Below are positions 47,012 to 56,885 of a stretch of DNA of 64,000 nucleotides, piece by piece. The notes under the pieces are model-generated. The model did not search any database and was not told where the DNA came from. It saw only the letters and a program-made list of their open reading frames with translations. Where the stretch lies: contig RSEH01000038.1 of NCBI GenBank assembly GCA_006503475.1, positions 141,253 through 205,252 of the forward strand, in the 5' to 3' direction. Positions within the stretch are counted from its first letter, which is position 1. Each line of letters opens with the position of its first letter. The DNA comes from Stentor roeselii. Taxonomy: Eukaryota; Ciliophora; Heterotrichea; Heterotrichida; Stentoridae. The translations under genes were made by a program, and so were the position numbers.

Positions 47012-49843
47012 ATGGAAGCACTCGCTCATGTTAAGTTCAAGTTTAGCAAAGAAACGAAACTGGGTGAAAATGTGCACATTGTTGGCAGTCATGAGTCTCT
47101 CGGCAACTGGGACCCTCAGAAGTCTTTAAGACTTTTCACTGACCCCTCGACTTACCCGTTCTGGGCAACTACGATGGTCGAGCTGCCAACAAGCAGAGCT
47201 ATTGAATACAAATACTTGTTCGTCAATCAAGATTCAGTCGTCTGGGAGTCTCTTGGCAATCGGAAACTCTTCCTGACACAAAAACGCGTGGTAGTCGAGG
47301 ACACTGACTCTTCATCAGTCAGCAAAATCTTCTACTCTCAGTCGGACTTTAACGAAACTGAAGATCTTTTTGACGAGGCCAGCAAGTTGAAAGATTCTGA
47401 CTCTTTGTTGATTCTCACCCTTTCTCTGCCTGTCACTGTCAGGAAAAGCTCGGCAGGTGTTCTTGAGTTCGAACAGACCACAGGGGTCTGGCAGAGTCAG
47501 CTTTACAGCGTCTTGCTCAGCAGAAAAAACGAGTTTCTTTGGTTCGGACTTACTTCCTTCGAGCCTGAAACTGAAGAAGAAAGAGAAAATATTGAAAAAA
47601 CGATGAAGGAGAAGTTCAGATGCATTCCGGTCTTCATTGAGTCTTCTTTATTAGAAGAGCATGAAAAGTACTGCTCGATGGTTCTTTATAAACTCCTGCA
47701 TAACATCATTGACTTGTCAATTGAAGCGACTCAGTGTAATGTCAGTCTTTGGACTTCTTATAAGCGATGCAACATTTTGTTCTCCGAGCATATGCTTCGC
47801 TATTACACTGGCCAGATGATCTGGATTCATGGTCCTCAGTTCTTTTTGGTTCCCAGTTTTCTTTCAAGAAGAACGAAAGAAATCATGAATATCGGATTTT
47901 TTCTGCATCATCCTTTTCCTAGTTCAGAAATTCTCAGGATGTTTCCTTATCGAGAAGCCATTCTGCATGCTTTGTGCTGCTGTGATTTGATTGGGTTTCA
48001 CTTGTTTCCTTATGCAAGGAACTTTTTAAGCTGCTGTAAAAGAGTACTCGGGTTAAATGTCGAGCCTACCAAGGGGGGGTGCTTTGGACTGAATTATTAT
48101 GGAAGGTACATCATGGTTAAGTCTGAACATATCGGGGTTCAACCTGAGATCATTGAAAACTTGTCCCGCACTTCTGAGTCAGTCACTTGTTATCAACACC
48201 TTCTACAGAAGTATCAGGACAAAAGAATCATTCTTAGTATTGACGCTGCTCATGAACTTGCTGGAATTCATATGAAATTCAAAGCTTTTCACATTGCGTG
48301 GGAAAAAATGAAACATAAACCTCTCTTTTTGCAGATCTTGGTACCTCAGCAGACTTTGGTTGAAAATATTAAAATTAAAGATCAGGTGATTCAACTAGCT
48401 GAAGAAATAAACAAAAATGTTGGAGTGCCTATAATTGAAATAGTTGAAAAGAACATCAGCAATGAAGAAAGATATGCTTATATGAAGGTTTCGCATGGTC
48501 TGGTCATCAACTGCATAAAAGACGGTCTATGCATACAGCCGTTTGAATACCTGGTGATAAAAAGAGAAAAGTCACGGATAGTTCTATCCGAGTTTACAGG
48601 CGTGAGCACCGCAGTGAGCAGTCCAAAAAAGGTGAACCCTTTTCACGTAAGCTTCAAATAGATCCAAGAGCTGAAAGAAGCAATCGAAGAAATATCAGGC
48701 GACGAAGTCGACGAGCACAGAATAAACGGCATTCGAAGAGATCTAAAATACATCTATTCCCACGACACTAACATGTGGGTAGACCGCTTTTTAAATGACT
48801 TAAAAAAAGCTCACAAGGACACAGAAAACCTTCACTACTTAGTCCACGGGCTTGGGGATAAGCTAAAGTTGATAGCTCTCAGAAAGAACTTCAAAAAGCT
48901 GAACAAAGCGCCTCTGCTTGACGCTTACTCTCAATCAAACAACCGTGTGCTAATCTTCGACAACGAAGGGACCTTGTCAAACTTCATGAAGCAGACAGAA
49001 ATCAACAAAAAAGTCGGCCCTTCAAGCAGAATTCTTCGAGCTCTTGAACTGCTCTGCGCGAACGAAAAAAACACTGTCTACGTCGTCACCGGAAGGCCGA
49101 GAGAAGTGGTCGACAACTGGTTCAAGTCAGTCGACAACCTGGGCCTTGCCGCTGAATACGGAGCCATCATGAAAGCCCCGGCTTCAAGTCACTGGGAATC
49201 TCATTTTTCCATTTCAGGCAACTGGAAACAAAGCGCGAAGGAAATCATGGCTGGGTACTGCGAAAGGACTGAAGGGTCTTTTATTGTAGAAAAGGAATCC
49301 AGCATCGTTTTTCATTACAGAGAAGCGGATGTCGAGTTCGGGTCTTATCAGGCGAAGGAACTGCTGAGTCACTTGGAGTTCTTGCTTCAGCCTTTCATGG
49401 ATGAAATCGAAATCTCTGAAGGGATCGGGTATGTTGAGGTCAAACCTATCGGGATTAATAAAGGAACTGCCTTGTTTAGGGTCTTTGAGTCAGTTTTTGA
49501 GAATAAGGGACCTGTCGACTTTGTGTTGGCCATCGGCGATGACAACTCGGATGAAGACATGTTCAAAATGGTCAGAATGCTTAAAAAGCAAAGGTCAAGG
49601 ACGCTACTTCATCCTCGGATTCCTGCCTTTACATGCACTTTAGGGATTAAACCCAGCTCTGCTAATTATTACCTCCTTGATGCCATGAAAGTCGTCAGTC
49701 TACTTGAAAGGATCAATGGAGAAACTGGAAATACAAAGAAAAACTTTTCTTATGATGACTTGAGGAACAAAAAATTAGGAATGCATTTAAAATTCGAAAA
49801 CTTCAAAAAGAATGGCCAGATCGATGATAACAGTGAAGATTAA
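47012..49843 (+). CDS. CBM20 + trehalose-6-phosphate synthase-like + phosphatase-like fusion; one 15-bp intron
   Basis: CDS is join(47012..48646, 48662..49843), 938 residues. An N-terminal CBM20 starch-binding domain (~1-105: GSHESLGNWDPQKSL) is followed by a GT20 TPS domain (~125-560) and a TPP domain (~600-915). TPS structure is clear (GFFLHHPFPSSEILRMFPYR; LIGFHLFPYARNFLSCCKRV; SEFTG near the end) but catalytic positions are lost. The N-terminal Arg of NRLP is Ser, HDYHL is HGPQF, and DRxDxxKG is DAAHELAG. In the TPP half DxDGT is DNEGT (nucleophile Asp ~645 kept, second Asp replaced by Glu); GRP, the Lys of INKG and GDDNSDEDM are kept. It resembles plant class II TPS: probably regulatory or altered. 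Confidence 0.93.
48647..48661 (+). other. 15-bp spliceosomal intron (phase 0) in trehalose fusion gene
   Basis: GTAAGCTTCAAATAG, A at position 10. It separates the synthase-like end (NPFH) from the linker IQELKEAIEEIS. Unspliced RNA would stop at TAG and make only CBM20-TPS. Confidence 0.92.
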
Positions 49844-50160
49844 TTTAGTGAATATGTAAAAAAATGGAACCTAGGCTGGTTAGACCCAACTTTTCAAAAC
49901 CTAAAATTAACTGATTTTCCGTTTATCATAATCAAAAATAATCCAATTTTCCCAAAAACCATCCTCAAAACCCATATAAATTAAACAAAGAGCTGATAAT
50001 CCAACTAATAAAATTTAAAATTCTTTCTTAGAACCTACAAATTGAATTTTTTTCCTAAATTCAATTAAACCTGAAAACACTCAACATGATATTAACCTAA
50101 CGCGTATTTAATGGCAGGTGTATATTAAAAGTCTTCCATTCAAGTAATATCTAATAATTC
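49844..50160. other. AT-rich same-strand spacer, no gene seen
   Basis: A 317-bp gap between the trehalose fusion and the CAP/EF-hand gene. AT-rich, without an open frame or RNA-gene signal that I can see. Confidence 0.55.
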
Positions 50161-51900
50161 ATGTCGTTTCTTGACAGCAAACAGATTCTCGACGAGTTGA
50201 ACCTGTGCAGAAGTGACCCACGAAAATACGCACTGAAGATCCAGAACACACTCAAATATTACAAAGGAAAAATATACGAAAGACCTCACAAGCCTCCAAT
50301 CGAGACTCGAGAAGGTCCAGCAAACGTAGAAAGTTGCATAAGTTACTTGAAAAGCCTTCGTCCAATGCATTCACTCAAATGGAGCAACTCGCTTTTCCAG
50401 TCAGCCCAGGCACATGTAGATGACATTGGGCCGAAAGGCATTGTTGGGCACAACAGTTCAGATGGCAAAGAACCTTCAGAAAGAATTGCGCAGTACTGTC
50501 AATGGTCAGGCGCTTTAGGCGAAAACATCGCTTACGGCTGTGTCGATGCTGAGGATATCGTCGTCAGTCTTCTTGTTGATGATGGAGTCCTTGCCAGAGG
50601 GCAGCGACTGAATATCATGAAAAGAGATCACAACTTTGCAGGTATCGCTTTAGGCAAACATGCTGAATACGGCTTCGTCTGCGTCATTGTCTTTGTCGAA
50701 GAAATCAAAAATGAGGAGGACCAGGAAGTCGTCAATGACCAAAGCGTTGAAATCAAGAACCTCAGGTGGCAGCTTCGGAAAATGAAAACTATTGAAGCTT
50801 ATGAAACCTTTGACATTAGAAATTATGAAAAACCTGGACTCACTCAGGAGAAACTCATTGAAATTAAAGAGGTTTTCGATTTCTTCGAATGTGATGATCT
50901 TGGAAAAATTGACACTCATGAAGTGCGATCTGCGATTGAGGAACAAGAAATAGAAATCAGTGATTTAAGCGCTTTTCAGAGGTACTTGGATCAGAAGCAT
51001 CAGGGAGAAATGGTCGACTTTGATGAATTTTTAGAAATCATGACCGGGCAGAGCTCAGTGTCTTTTAACTTGTCGAAAACAGAGCCTTCCATCGCCAAAA
51101 TTTCTTTGCCTCCTGTGTTTAAACCGAAGAAACAGTTTGATTTATCTGATTTTGATAATTCCATTTTGAACAGTGAATGCATTTACGAACTTAAAGAGTA
51201 CTTTGATGCAGTTGATTCCAAAAGTTCAGGTTTTATTGACTCCATGGCTTTAAAATCGTTTATCGAAGTCAAAGGAATCAATGGGTCGATGTCAGATATT
51301 ATTCAAGTCCTGAATAACTTGGAAGGCGAAAGTCTTGAGCAGGTCACTTTTTCGAAGCTGCTTGAAAAAGTTGAAAAAGCTGCTTCTTTTAAAAAAACTC
51401 TGCTTAAAAAACCGAAATTCGATACCAAGCCTTATGAAAGGGATGACCTCGGCTATGATGAAATCCTTGAATTGAAAGAAGCTTTTGACATGTTCGACCA
51501 TTCAGGCAGCGGCATCATCAATCCGAACGACCTCAAACATGCCATGGAAACTCAAGGTTTCAAAACTCGCAACCCTACTATTTTTCATTTGATTTGCTCG
51601 CTTCCCTCGCATGGAGTCGAAAATGTCAATTTTGAAGAGTTCCTTGATATGGCAACGAATCCTGACCCTTTTGAAAGCTCTGAAAGCGAAGTCAAAAAAC
51701 TTTTTGAAATTTTTGATGTCGAAAAAACTGGGTACATTGAACTTAAAAATCTCAGGAAAATCGCCAGGGAACTTGGAGAAAGTTTGAATGAAAAGGAAAT
51801 TGTGGATTTGTTTTCACAAAGTGATTTGGATAAAGATGGAAAAGTTAGTTTTCAAGATTTTTTCAGTGTAATGAACCAACAAAAGTTTAATTATTTTTAA
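50161..51900 (+). CDS. CAP/SCP domain fused to multiple EF-hand units
   Basis: A 579-residue protein. Residues ~1-185 are a CAP/SCP (YkwD-like) domain: ELNLCRSDPRKYALKIQNTL, then HSLKWSNSLFQSAQAHVDDI, then VGHNSSDG, then ALGENIAYG, then NIMKRDHNFAGIALGKHAEY. There is no signal peptide, so it is intracellular, unlike most CAP proteins. Then come about eight EF-hand-like helices (EIKEVFDFFECDDLGKIDTH; ELKEYFDAVDSKSSGFIDS; ELKEAFDMFDHSGSGIINP; KLFEIFDVEKTGYIELKNL; FSQSDLDKDGKVSFQDFF). Only the last loop, DLDKDGKVS, looks fully able to bind calcium; others miss ligands. It resembles centrin/calmodulin repeats appended to CAP. Confidence 0.88.
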   Translation: MSFLDSKQILDELNLCRSDPRKYALKIQNTLKYYKGKIYERPHKPPIETREGPANVESCISYLKSLRPMHSLKWSNSLFQSAQAHVDDIGPKGIVGHNSSDGKEPSERIAQYCQWSGALGENIAYGCVDAEDIVVSLLVDDGVLARGQRLNIMKRDHNFAGIALGKHAEYGFVCVIVFVEEIKNEEDQEVVNDQSVEIKNLRWQLRKMKTIEAYETFDIRNYEKPGLTQEKLIEIKEVFDFFECDDLGKIDTHEVRSAIEEQEIEISDLSAFQRYLDQKHQGEMVDFDEFLEIMTGQSSVSFNLSKTEPSIAKISLPPVFKPKKQFDLSDFDNSILNSECIYELKEYFDAVDSKSSGFIDSMALKSFIEVKGINGSMSDIIQVLNNLEGESLEQVTFSKLLEKVEKAASFKKTLLKKPKFDTKPYERDDLGYDEILELKEAFDMFDHSGSGIINPNDLKHAMETQGFKTRNPTIFHLICSLPSHGVENVNFEEFLDMATNPDPFESSESEVKKLFEIFDVEKTGYIELKNLRKIARELGESLNEKEIVDLFSQSDLDKDGKVSFQDFFSVMNQQKFNYF

Positions 51901-52142
51901 TTAGTAAGAGAAATTCTCTTATATTGGAGTAGATAGATGATGTTGGATTTATGCTTTCAATGATTGACTCAAATTTTAATCAATCTAATTATTTTTAAAC
52001 AACACTAGGAAATCTACTGACTTAATATATCATAAATATCTTATGAGATACTTACAAAATAAATTATACTCAGTCACTGGCTGCTATAACCTAAATCTAC
52101 TGACATCTATTTCAATCAAATCAAGAGTAATTTATTAACTAA

Positions 52143-53417
52143 CTATTTTACCTGATGTATGAGTTTTAAGCCAAGATCAAAGAAATTAAATTCCCAGATC
52201 TTTAAGTCCATGTCGATAAAATAAGCAGAGTCTTTCCTTATAACTGGCACACAAGAAATCATCGAAAATGAAACAATTTTCTCAGGATAAGAAATCCACT
52301 TTTTCAATTTATGTTTTTTTGAATAATGGACTTTTTTAGAAAGTAAATAAATTGTTTTTTTGTATTTGATGATGATGTTATGTGAAGTGATTTCAATACC
52401 TGGGTTAATATTTTTATAGGAGTCTAACTTTATATTATAAATTTGAAGGAAACTTATGTGCCCTGATATCAAAATTTCGTTTCCCACTTTGACAGTTGAT
52501 GTATCTGACTTGACATATGGCAAATCTGAAATTTTCACCCATTTATTTTCAATCAAGTCGAAATAATCAGCTGATTTGAGAGCAGTAGATAAATGCCAAC
52601 CACCGAAGCAGAAGATTTTATTATTATCCTCTATAGGAGTAAAACTTGCTCTAGGAACTCCATTTGGTAAATTAGTAGTTGAATAGTTTTTCATATCTAT
52701 TAAGAAAGCCGATGATAATGATTCCTTTAAAGCACCACCATAGCAAAAGATTTTCTGATTCTTTAAAACCAAAATCCCTCCTCTTTTTCCTTGAATATCA
52801 ATGTTTTTAAGTTCTTTTTTAAGTAAAGTCCCGTTAATGACGTCCATAATAAAAAGGTTTTTAGTATTATCATTCATGAAAAAAGGTAAAATTTCTGAAT
52901 TCTTTTTATGTTTTTTTGGATTTTCTATTCTGAGAAGATCACTTTTCAAGTCTTCAATCTGCATAATAAGATCACCAATCCTTGAGTACTTTAATCCATC
53001 TTTTATACTTACTTTTAACATACTTTGGTTTAGAATATTTTTTCTGAGTTTTCTATTGCTCGATGGTATTATTGTGGCTTGGTTTTTTATAATTATTTCT
53101 CTAAAAAGTCTTTTCATATATTCAATTAAGCTTTCTATTCTTTTTAGTGATTTTGTTCCAATATCTATTATTTTATTGATACTATCAAGAATTGAATGCT
53201 TTATTTCATTTAAGTAGTTCAAAGAGCTTTTGATTGAATATAGTAACTCTTCTTTTGAATCATTTTCAACAACTTTCATTGATGGAAATAATTTATGGAT
53301 TTTGCTGAGGTCATTTAAGTGCCAAGCAAAGTGCTCTCCACAGATTAATTCATTTCTTGGATCACAAACACAAAATAAAATTCCTTTATTAGGGCATCTC
53401 GTGTAACAGCACTTCAT
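52143..53417 (-). CDS. Kelch-repeat protein with N-terminal B-box-like zinc motif
   Basis: A 424-residue protein. The N terminus has a B-box-like Cys/His set (CCYTRCPNKGILFCVCDPRN, then CGEHFAWHL). A helical segment (~55-160) follows. The C-terminal ~260 residues form a kelch-like propeller (QKIFCYGGALKES; NKIFCFGGWHLSTALKSADY; NKWVKISDLPY). Such B-box-kelch proteins form large families in heterotrichs and other ciliates. It is AT-richer than the genes to the left, and a decayed paralogue lies 800 bp upstream on the same strand (54210-54800). The 242 bp after it (51901-52142) hold nothing recognisable. Confidence 0.8.
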   Translation of the reverse strand: MKCCYTRCPNKGILFCVCDPRNELICGEHFAWHLNDLSKIHKLFPSMKVVENDSKEELLYSIKSSLNYLNEIKHSILDSINKIIDIGTKSLKRIESLIEYMKRLFREIIIKNQATIIPSSNRKLRKNILNQSMLKVSIKDGLKYSRIGDLIMQIEDLKSDLLRIENPKKHKKNSEILPFFMNDNTKNLFIMDVINGTLLKKELKNIDIQGKRGGILVLKNQKIFCYGGALKESLSSAFLIDMKNYSTTNLPNGVPRASFTPIEDNNKIFCFGGWHLSTALKSADYFDLIENKWVKISDLPYVKSDTSTVKVGNEILISGHISFLQIYNIKLDSYKNINPGIEITSHNIIIKYKKTIYLLSKKVHYSKKHKLKKWISYPEKIVSFSMISCVPVIRKDSAYFIDMDLKIWEFNFFDLGLKLIHQVK

Positions 53418-54209
53418 ATTTATATTAAGGGGCCTAATAAAAAAAATAAATGATGATCAAAGATATTGGAATTCAAGAGGAATTCGAAGAAAATTTGCTC
53501 CTTTTCTTACAGATTCTAAGTAAAAAGCATCCTAATTTGTTTTATGAATCAAGTTTGATTTTAATGAATACGATTAATTTTAAAATACATTTAACATTTT
53601 TGTGTGATTTCACCTATACTATCGCTTAGTTTGGTTATTGAATCAATGAGATTCTGTAAGTCTTAAATCATATCAACTTTTTAAGATATCTTATTAAGTT
53701 TACTTCATTCACGTAATTTTTAGGGTTATATAATTAATAGATTTTTTAGATTGATTTCAGTCAGTTAGAATAAACTTAGTAAAATAGATGAAAATTTATT
53801 AAAGGATCAGTTTAAAAACAAAATAAACATATAATCTTGTTTCAAAACTTTTTAGCTTTATCAATCTCTTCACTAAAATTTATAATACGACACTTTATTT
53901 ATTTCATTAATACAAGATTTATAAATTATATTTAGAAATAGATTATACCAATTCTTTTAATATATATTACGATATATTAATTATAAATAAATAAGAATTA
54001 CTGAGTTATTTTTATTAAATAGACAATATCACTATACAGTATTTATATAATATCATAGAAATCTATTCAAATATATATCAATTTAAAGCTTAATAAATTA
54101 CAGAACATAAGATAATATTTTCTGCATAATATGAAAAATGTACAATTCTAATTGAAAATTATTATTCATTAAACTTTTTTAACCTATTTACCTTTCAGCT
54201 TTACAGTAA

Positions 54210-54800
54210 TTATTCTAATGAAGTCAAATCTAAAATATTTCCCATGCAATCTACAAAATAATCAAAATCAACTCTAAGAACTGCAGCAAAAATAAATGAT
54301 TTTGTTTCATGACTATGATCCCTGAACTACAAACCAGCCTCCAATATGAATATTTTCTTCGTCGGATTCATAAATATCATCAGAGATCAGAAATATAATT
54401 TCTTTAAATTTGATCAAAATATTTCAAGATATATCCTTAAAGTAGCTTGGATATTTTCATAAGTGTCTTTCTCTGTATCTATAAGAAAAAAGGTATTATT
54501 TGAATATTTGTAGAGAGAAACTTTTGCTTAACCTGAATAGAGGAATTTATACCAGTATCAATCAATAAATCGCTGATTCTTTTCCATTTCTTTGTATTCA
54601 ATCAAAAACCTGACCTATGTTTAATACCATCTACAAGATGAGCCACCCCAAATATAAAAATTTATTTAGAAATAGAACAGGAGCTGAATTACTATTCTAT
54701 TGTTTATCTATAATGATTTTTTTTATTTTATCTAAAGCTTTTTTTTATAATATCACTTAAAACAATAATCCTCCTTTTAACTATAAAATTCGAATAGGGG
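54210..54800 (-). pseudogene. Decayed kelch-repeat paralogue
   Basis: On the minus strand, fragments in shifting frames align with the intact kelch gene at 52143. Examples are IFIFGVAHLVDGIKHRSGF (cf. IFCFGGWHLSTALKSADYF), TKKWKRISDL (cf. ENKWVKISDL), and VLRVDFDYFVDCMGNILDL (cf. VIRKDSAYFIDMDLKIWEF). Several frameshifts and stops separate them. No start region survives. Same order and orientation suggest an old tandem duplication. Flanks 53418-54209 and 54801-55334 are AT-rich and hold nothing I can name. Confidence 0.7.
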
Positions 54801-55334
54801 ATTCAATATTCTGAAAAATACTATTATTTAAATTAATAAATGAAGGAAAGATTTAGGCATAAAAGAAAAAAAATTACTTTAGAAAAACTTCGATGAATCA
54901 AGTCATATGAATACATAAAATTAAAGACTAATTAAAGAGATTCAGTCGGATGTTGTTACAGAAGATTATTTGGGCTTTTAAGATAATTAAAATAAAACAA
55001 TTTATGCTCCTAACTTACAGAAATTTTGCTCTGAACTCGAGATTATTTCACCATTTTGATGATTTATTTTTTGCCAAAATTTCCGAGTACTTGTTGAAAT
55101 TCTCAGCTTTGACTAGGGTAGTTTAACGAAGAATTTCTTTATGATAGTTTGCGTAAATTGCATCAATGATTTTATTTTGAGAGTTCTGGTTACTTTTGAA
55201 GTATTTAAAGGTATTGTGCATGTTTTAGTATATCTGTTAACTACTATTTCAAGAGAAGATAGATTATTAGAGCTCTTAATATTTAAAAATTATAGGCTTT
55301 AGTGCTGCTTTTTCCTGAAAATTTAAGTCTATAT

Positions 55335-56885
55335 ATGGCAAAATCTCCCCCAAGCATAGTATCAATAGAAGACAAATTTGATAATCCTGAACAGAATGAT
55401 ATAAGTGAATCAGTCAAACTACAAAAGAAGATCTATAAGTACTACACACAGTATTCAAAATACCATGAACAAGTCTATTCATGGCCAATGAATGTTGTTG
55501 TGGGAAGACATTCAGAATTCGTAAAATTCTGTTCTTACTCTCCTGATGGAAATTATCTTGCGACTGGATTATATGAAATGTTTAATAAAACAGGTCAAGT
55601 TAAAATCTGGAATATAAAAGAGCAAAGAGAAGAGTTCGCTCTGAATGGACATTCAGCTTGGACACAATGCTGTTCTTACTCTCCTGATGGAAAGTATCTG
55701 GCAACTGGATCATTGGACGGATCAGTTAAAATCTGGAATATAAAAGAACGAAGAGAAGAGTTTACTCTGAATGGAAATTCGACTTGGATATATCGCTGTT
55801 CTTACTCTCCTGATGGAATATATTTAGCAACTGTATCTGGTGGGGAAGTTAAAATCTGGAATATAAAAGAGAAAAGAGAAAAGTTCACTCTGAAAGGACA
55901 TTCAGATTGGGTATTGTGCTGTTCTTACTCTCCTGTTGGAAACTATCTAGCAACTGGATCACAAGAAAAAACTGTTAAAATTTGTAATATTAAAGAGCAG
56001 AGAGAAGAGTTCATTCTGAATGGAAATTCAGCTGATATATCTTGCTGTACTTGCTCTTCTGATGGAAATTATCTGGTAACTGGATCAGATGACTATAAAT
56101 TTCATATCTGGAAATTAAAAAAGCAAAAAGTAGATTTCAATTTGAATAATCAATCTAATGTAAACATCGATCATAAACTTGAAAACTTGACGCGAATTAA
56201 TAAACCACAAAAATATTTTATTACTGATATCAGAAAGCCTACTTACGATGGATTATATACTATTAAATGTAATGATAATGGCAGCATTTCATTTTGGAAC
56301 ATATCAGAAAGTAGAGAAGATTTCATTTTATGTTATGATACCTCGAAAATTATAGGTCTCTACTTTATAGAGAACGAAAAATATATAGTAGCTGTATACA
56401 GAAGTAATTTTTTTAAGATAAGCTATTGGAACAAATTATTATATATTTTAAATGAAAACCTTTTTAAGTGCATCATTCAAAGAGAAAATATTAAATTACT
56501 ATTTAAAGACGCAAAAGTAGCTTTATTTATTCAAAACTACTATAATGAATACGATAAAAGCAAAGTTAGCATTGAGAAGCGACTACAAAAGATCATTAGT
56601 AAACTTCTGATAAAATTTGATTTTCAAAAAAGATCTAAGACAGCTCTGAAATTATCAATATATGTTGTTAAATTTGCAAATTTGAATTATAGGATTAAGC
56701 ATCTTAACGATGGAGCTGAAAGAATCCTAATAAAATTTAATTCCAAAACTCAAAATAAAATGCTTGATATTGAAGAGATATATGAATCACAGATTTTACT
56801 TTTTTTATATCATTCAATAGCAGAATTTGATACTAAGCAAAAGATAGGGATTTTATTAAATGAGTTAATAAAAATTATTAGTTAA
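55335..56885 (+). CDS. WD40-repeat protein
   Basis: A 516-residue protein. The first ~50 residues are charged (KFDNPEQNDISESVKLQKKI). Six WD40 repeats follow (~55-300), each close to HSxWxxCCSYSPDGNYLATG followed by VKIWNIKEQREEF; they are more similar to each other than typical, indicating recent duplication. The C-terminal ~210 residues are AT-driven Lys/Ile/Asn-rich helices with no recognised domain. The first ATG is 55335; a longer frame begins at GTG 55302 and is unlikely. Its WNIKE units resemble, but are distinct from, those of the WD40 gene at 61767. Confidence 0.8.
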   Translation: MAKSPPSIVSIEDKFDNPEQNDISESVKLQKKIYKYYTQYSKYHEQVYSWPMNVVVGRHSEFVKFCSYSPDGNYLATGLYEMFNKTGQVKIWNIKEQREEFALNGHSAWTQCCSYSPDGKYLATGSLDGSVKIWNIKERREEFTLNGNSTWIYRCSYSPDGIYLATVSGGEVKIWNIKEKREKFTLKGHSDWVLCCSYSPVGNYLATGSQEKTVKICNIKEQREEFILNGNSADISCCTCSSDGNYLVTGSDDYKFHIWKLKKQKVDFNLNNQSNVNIDHKLENLTRINKPQKYFITDIRKPTYDGLYTIKCNDNGSISFWNISESREDFILCYDTSKIIGLYFIENEKYIVAVYRSNFFKISYWNKLLYILNENLFKCIIQRENIKLLFKDAKVALFIQNYYNEYDKSKVSIEKRLQKIISKLLIKFDFQKRSKTALKLSIYVVKFANLNYRIKHLNDGAERILIKFNSKTQNKMLDIEEIYESQILLFLYHSIAEFDTKQKIGILLNELIKIIS

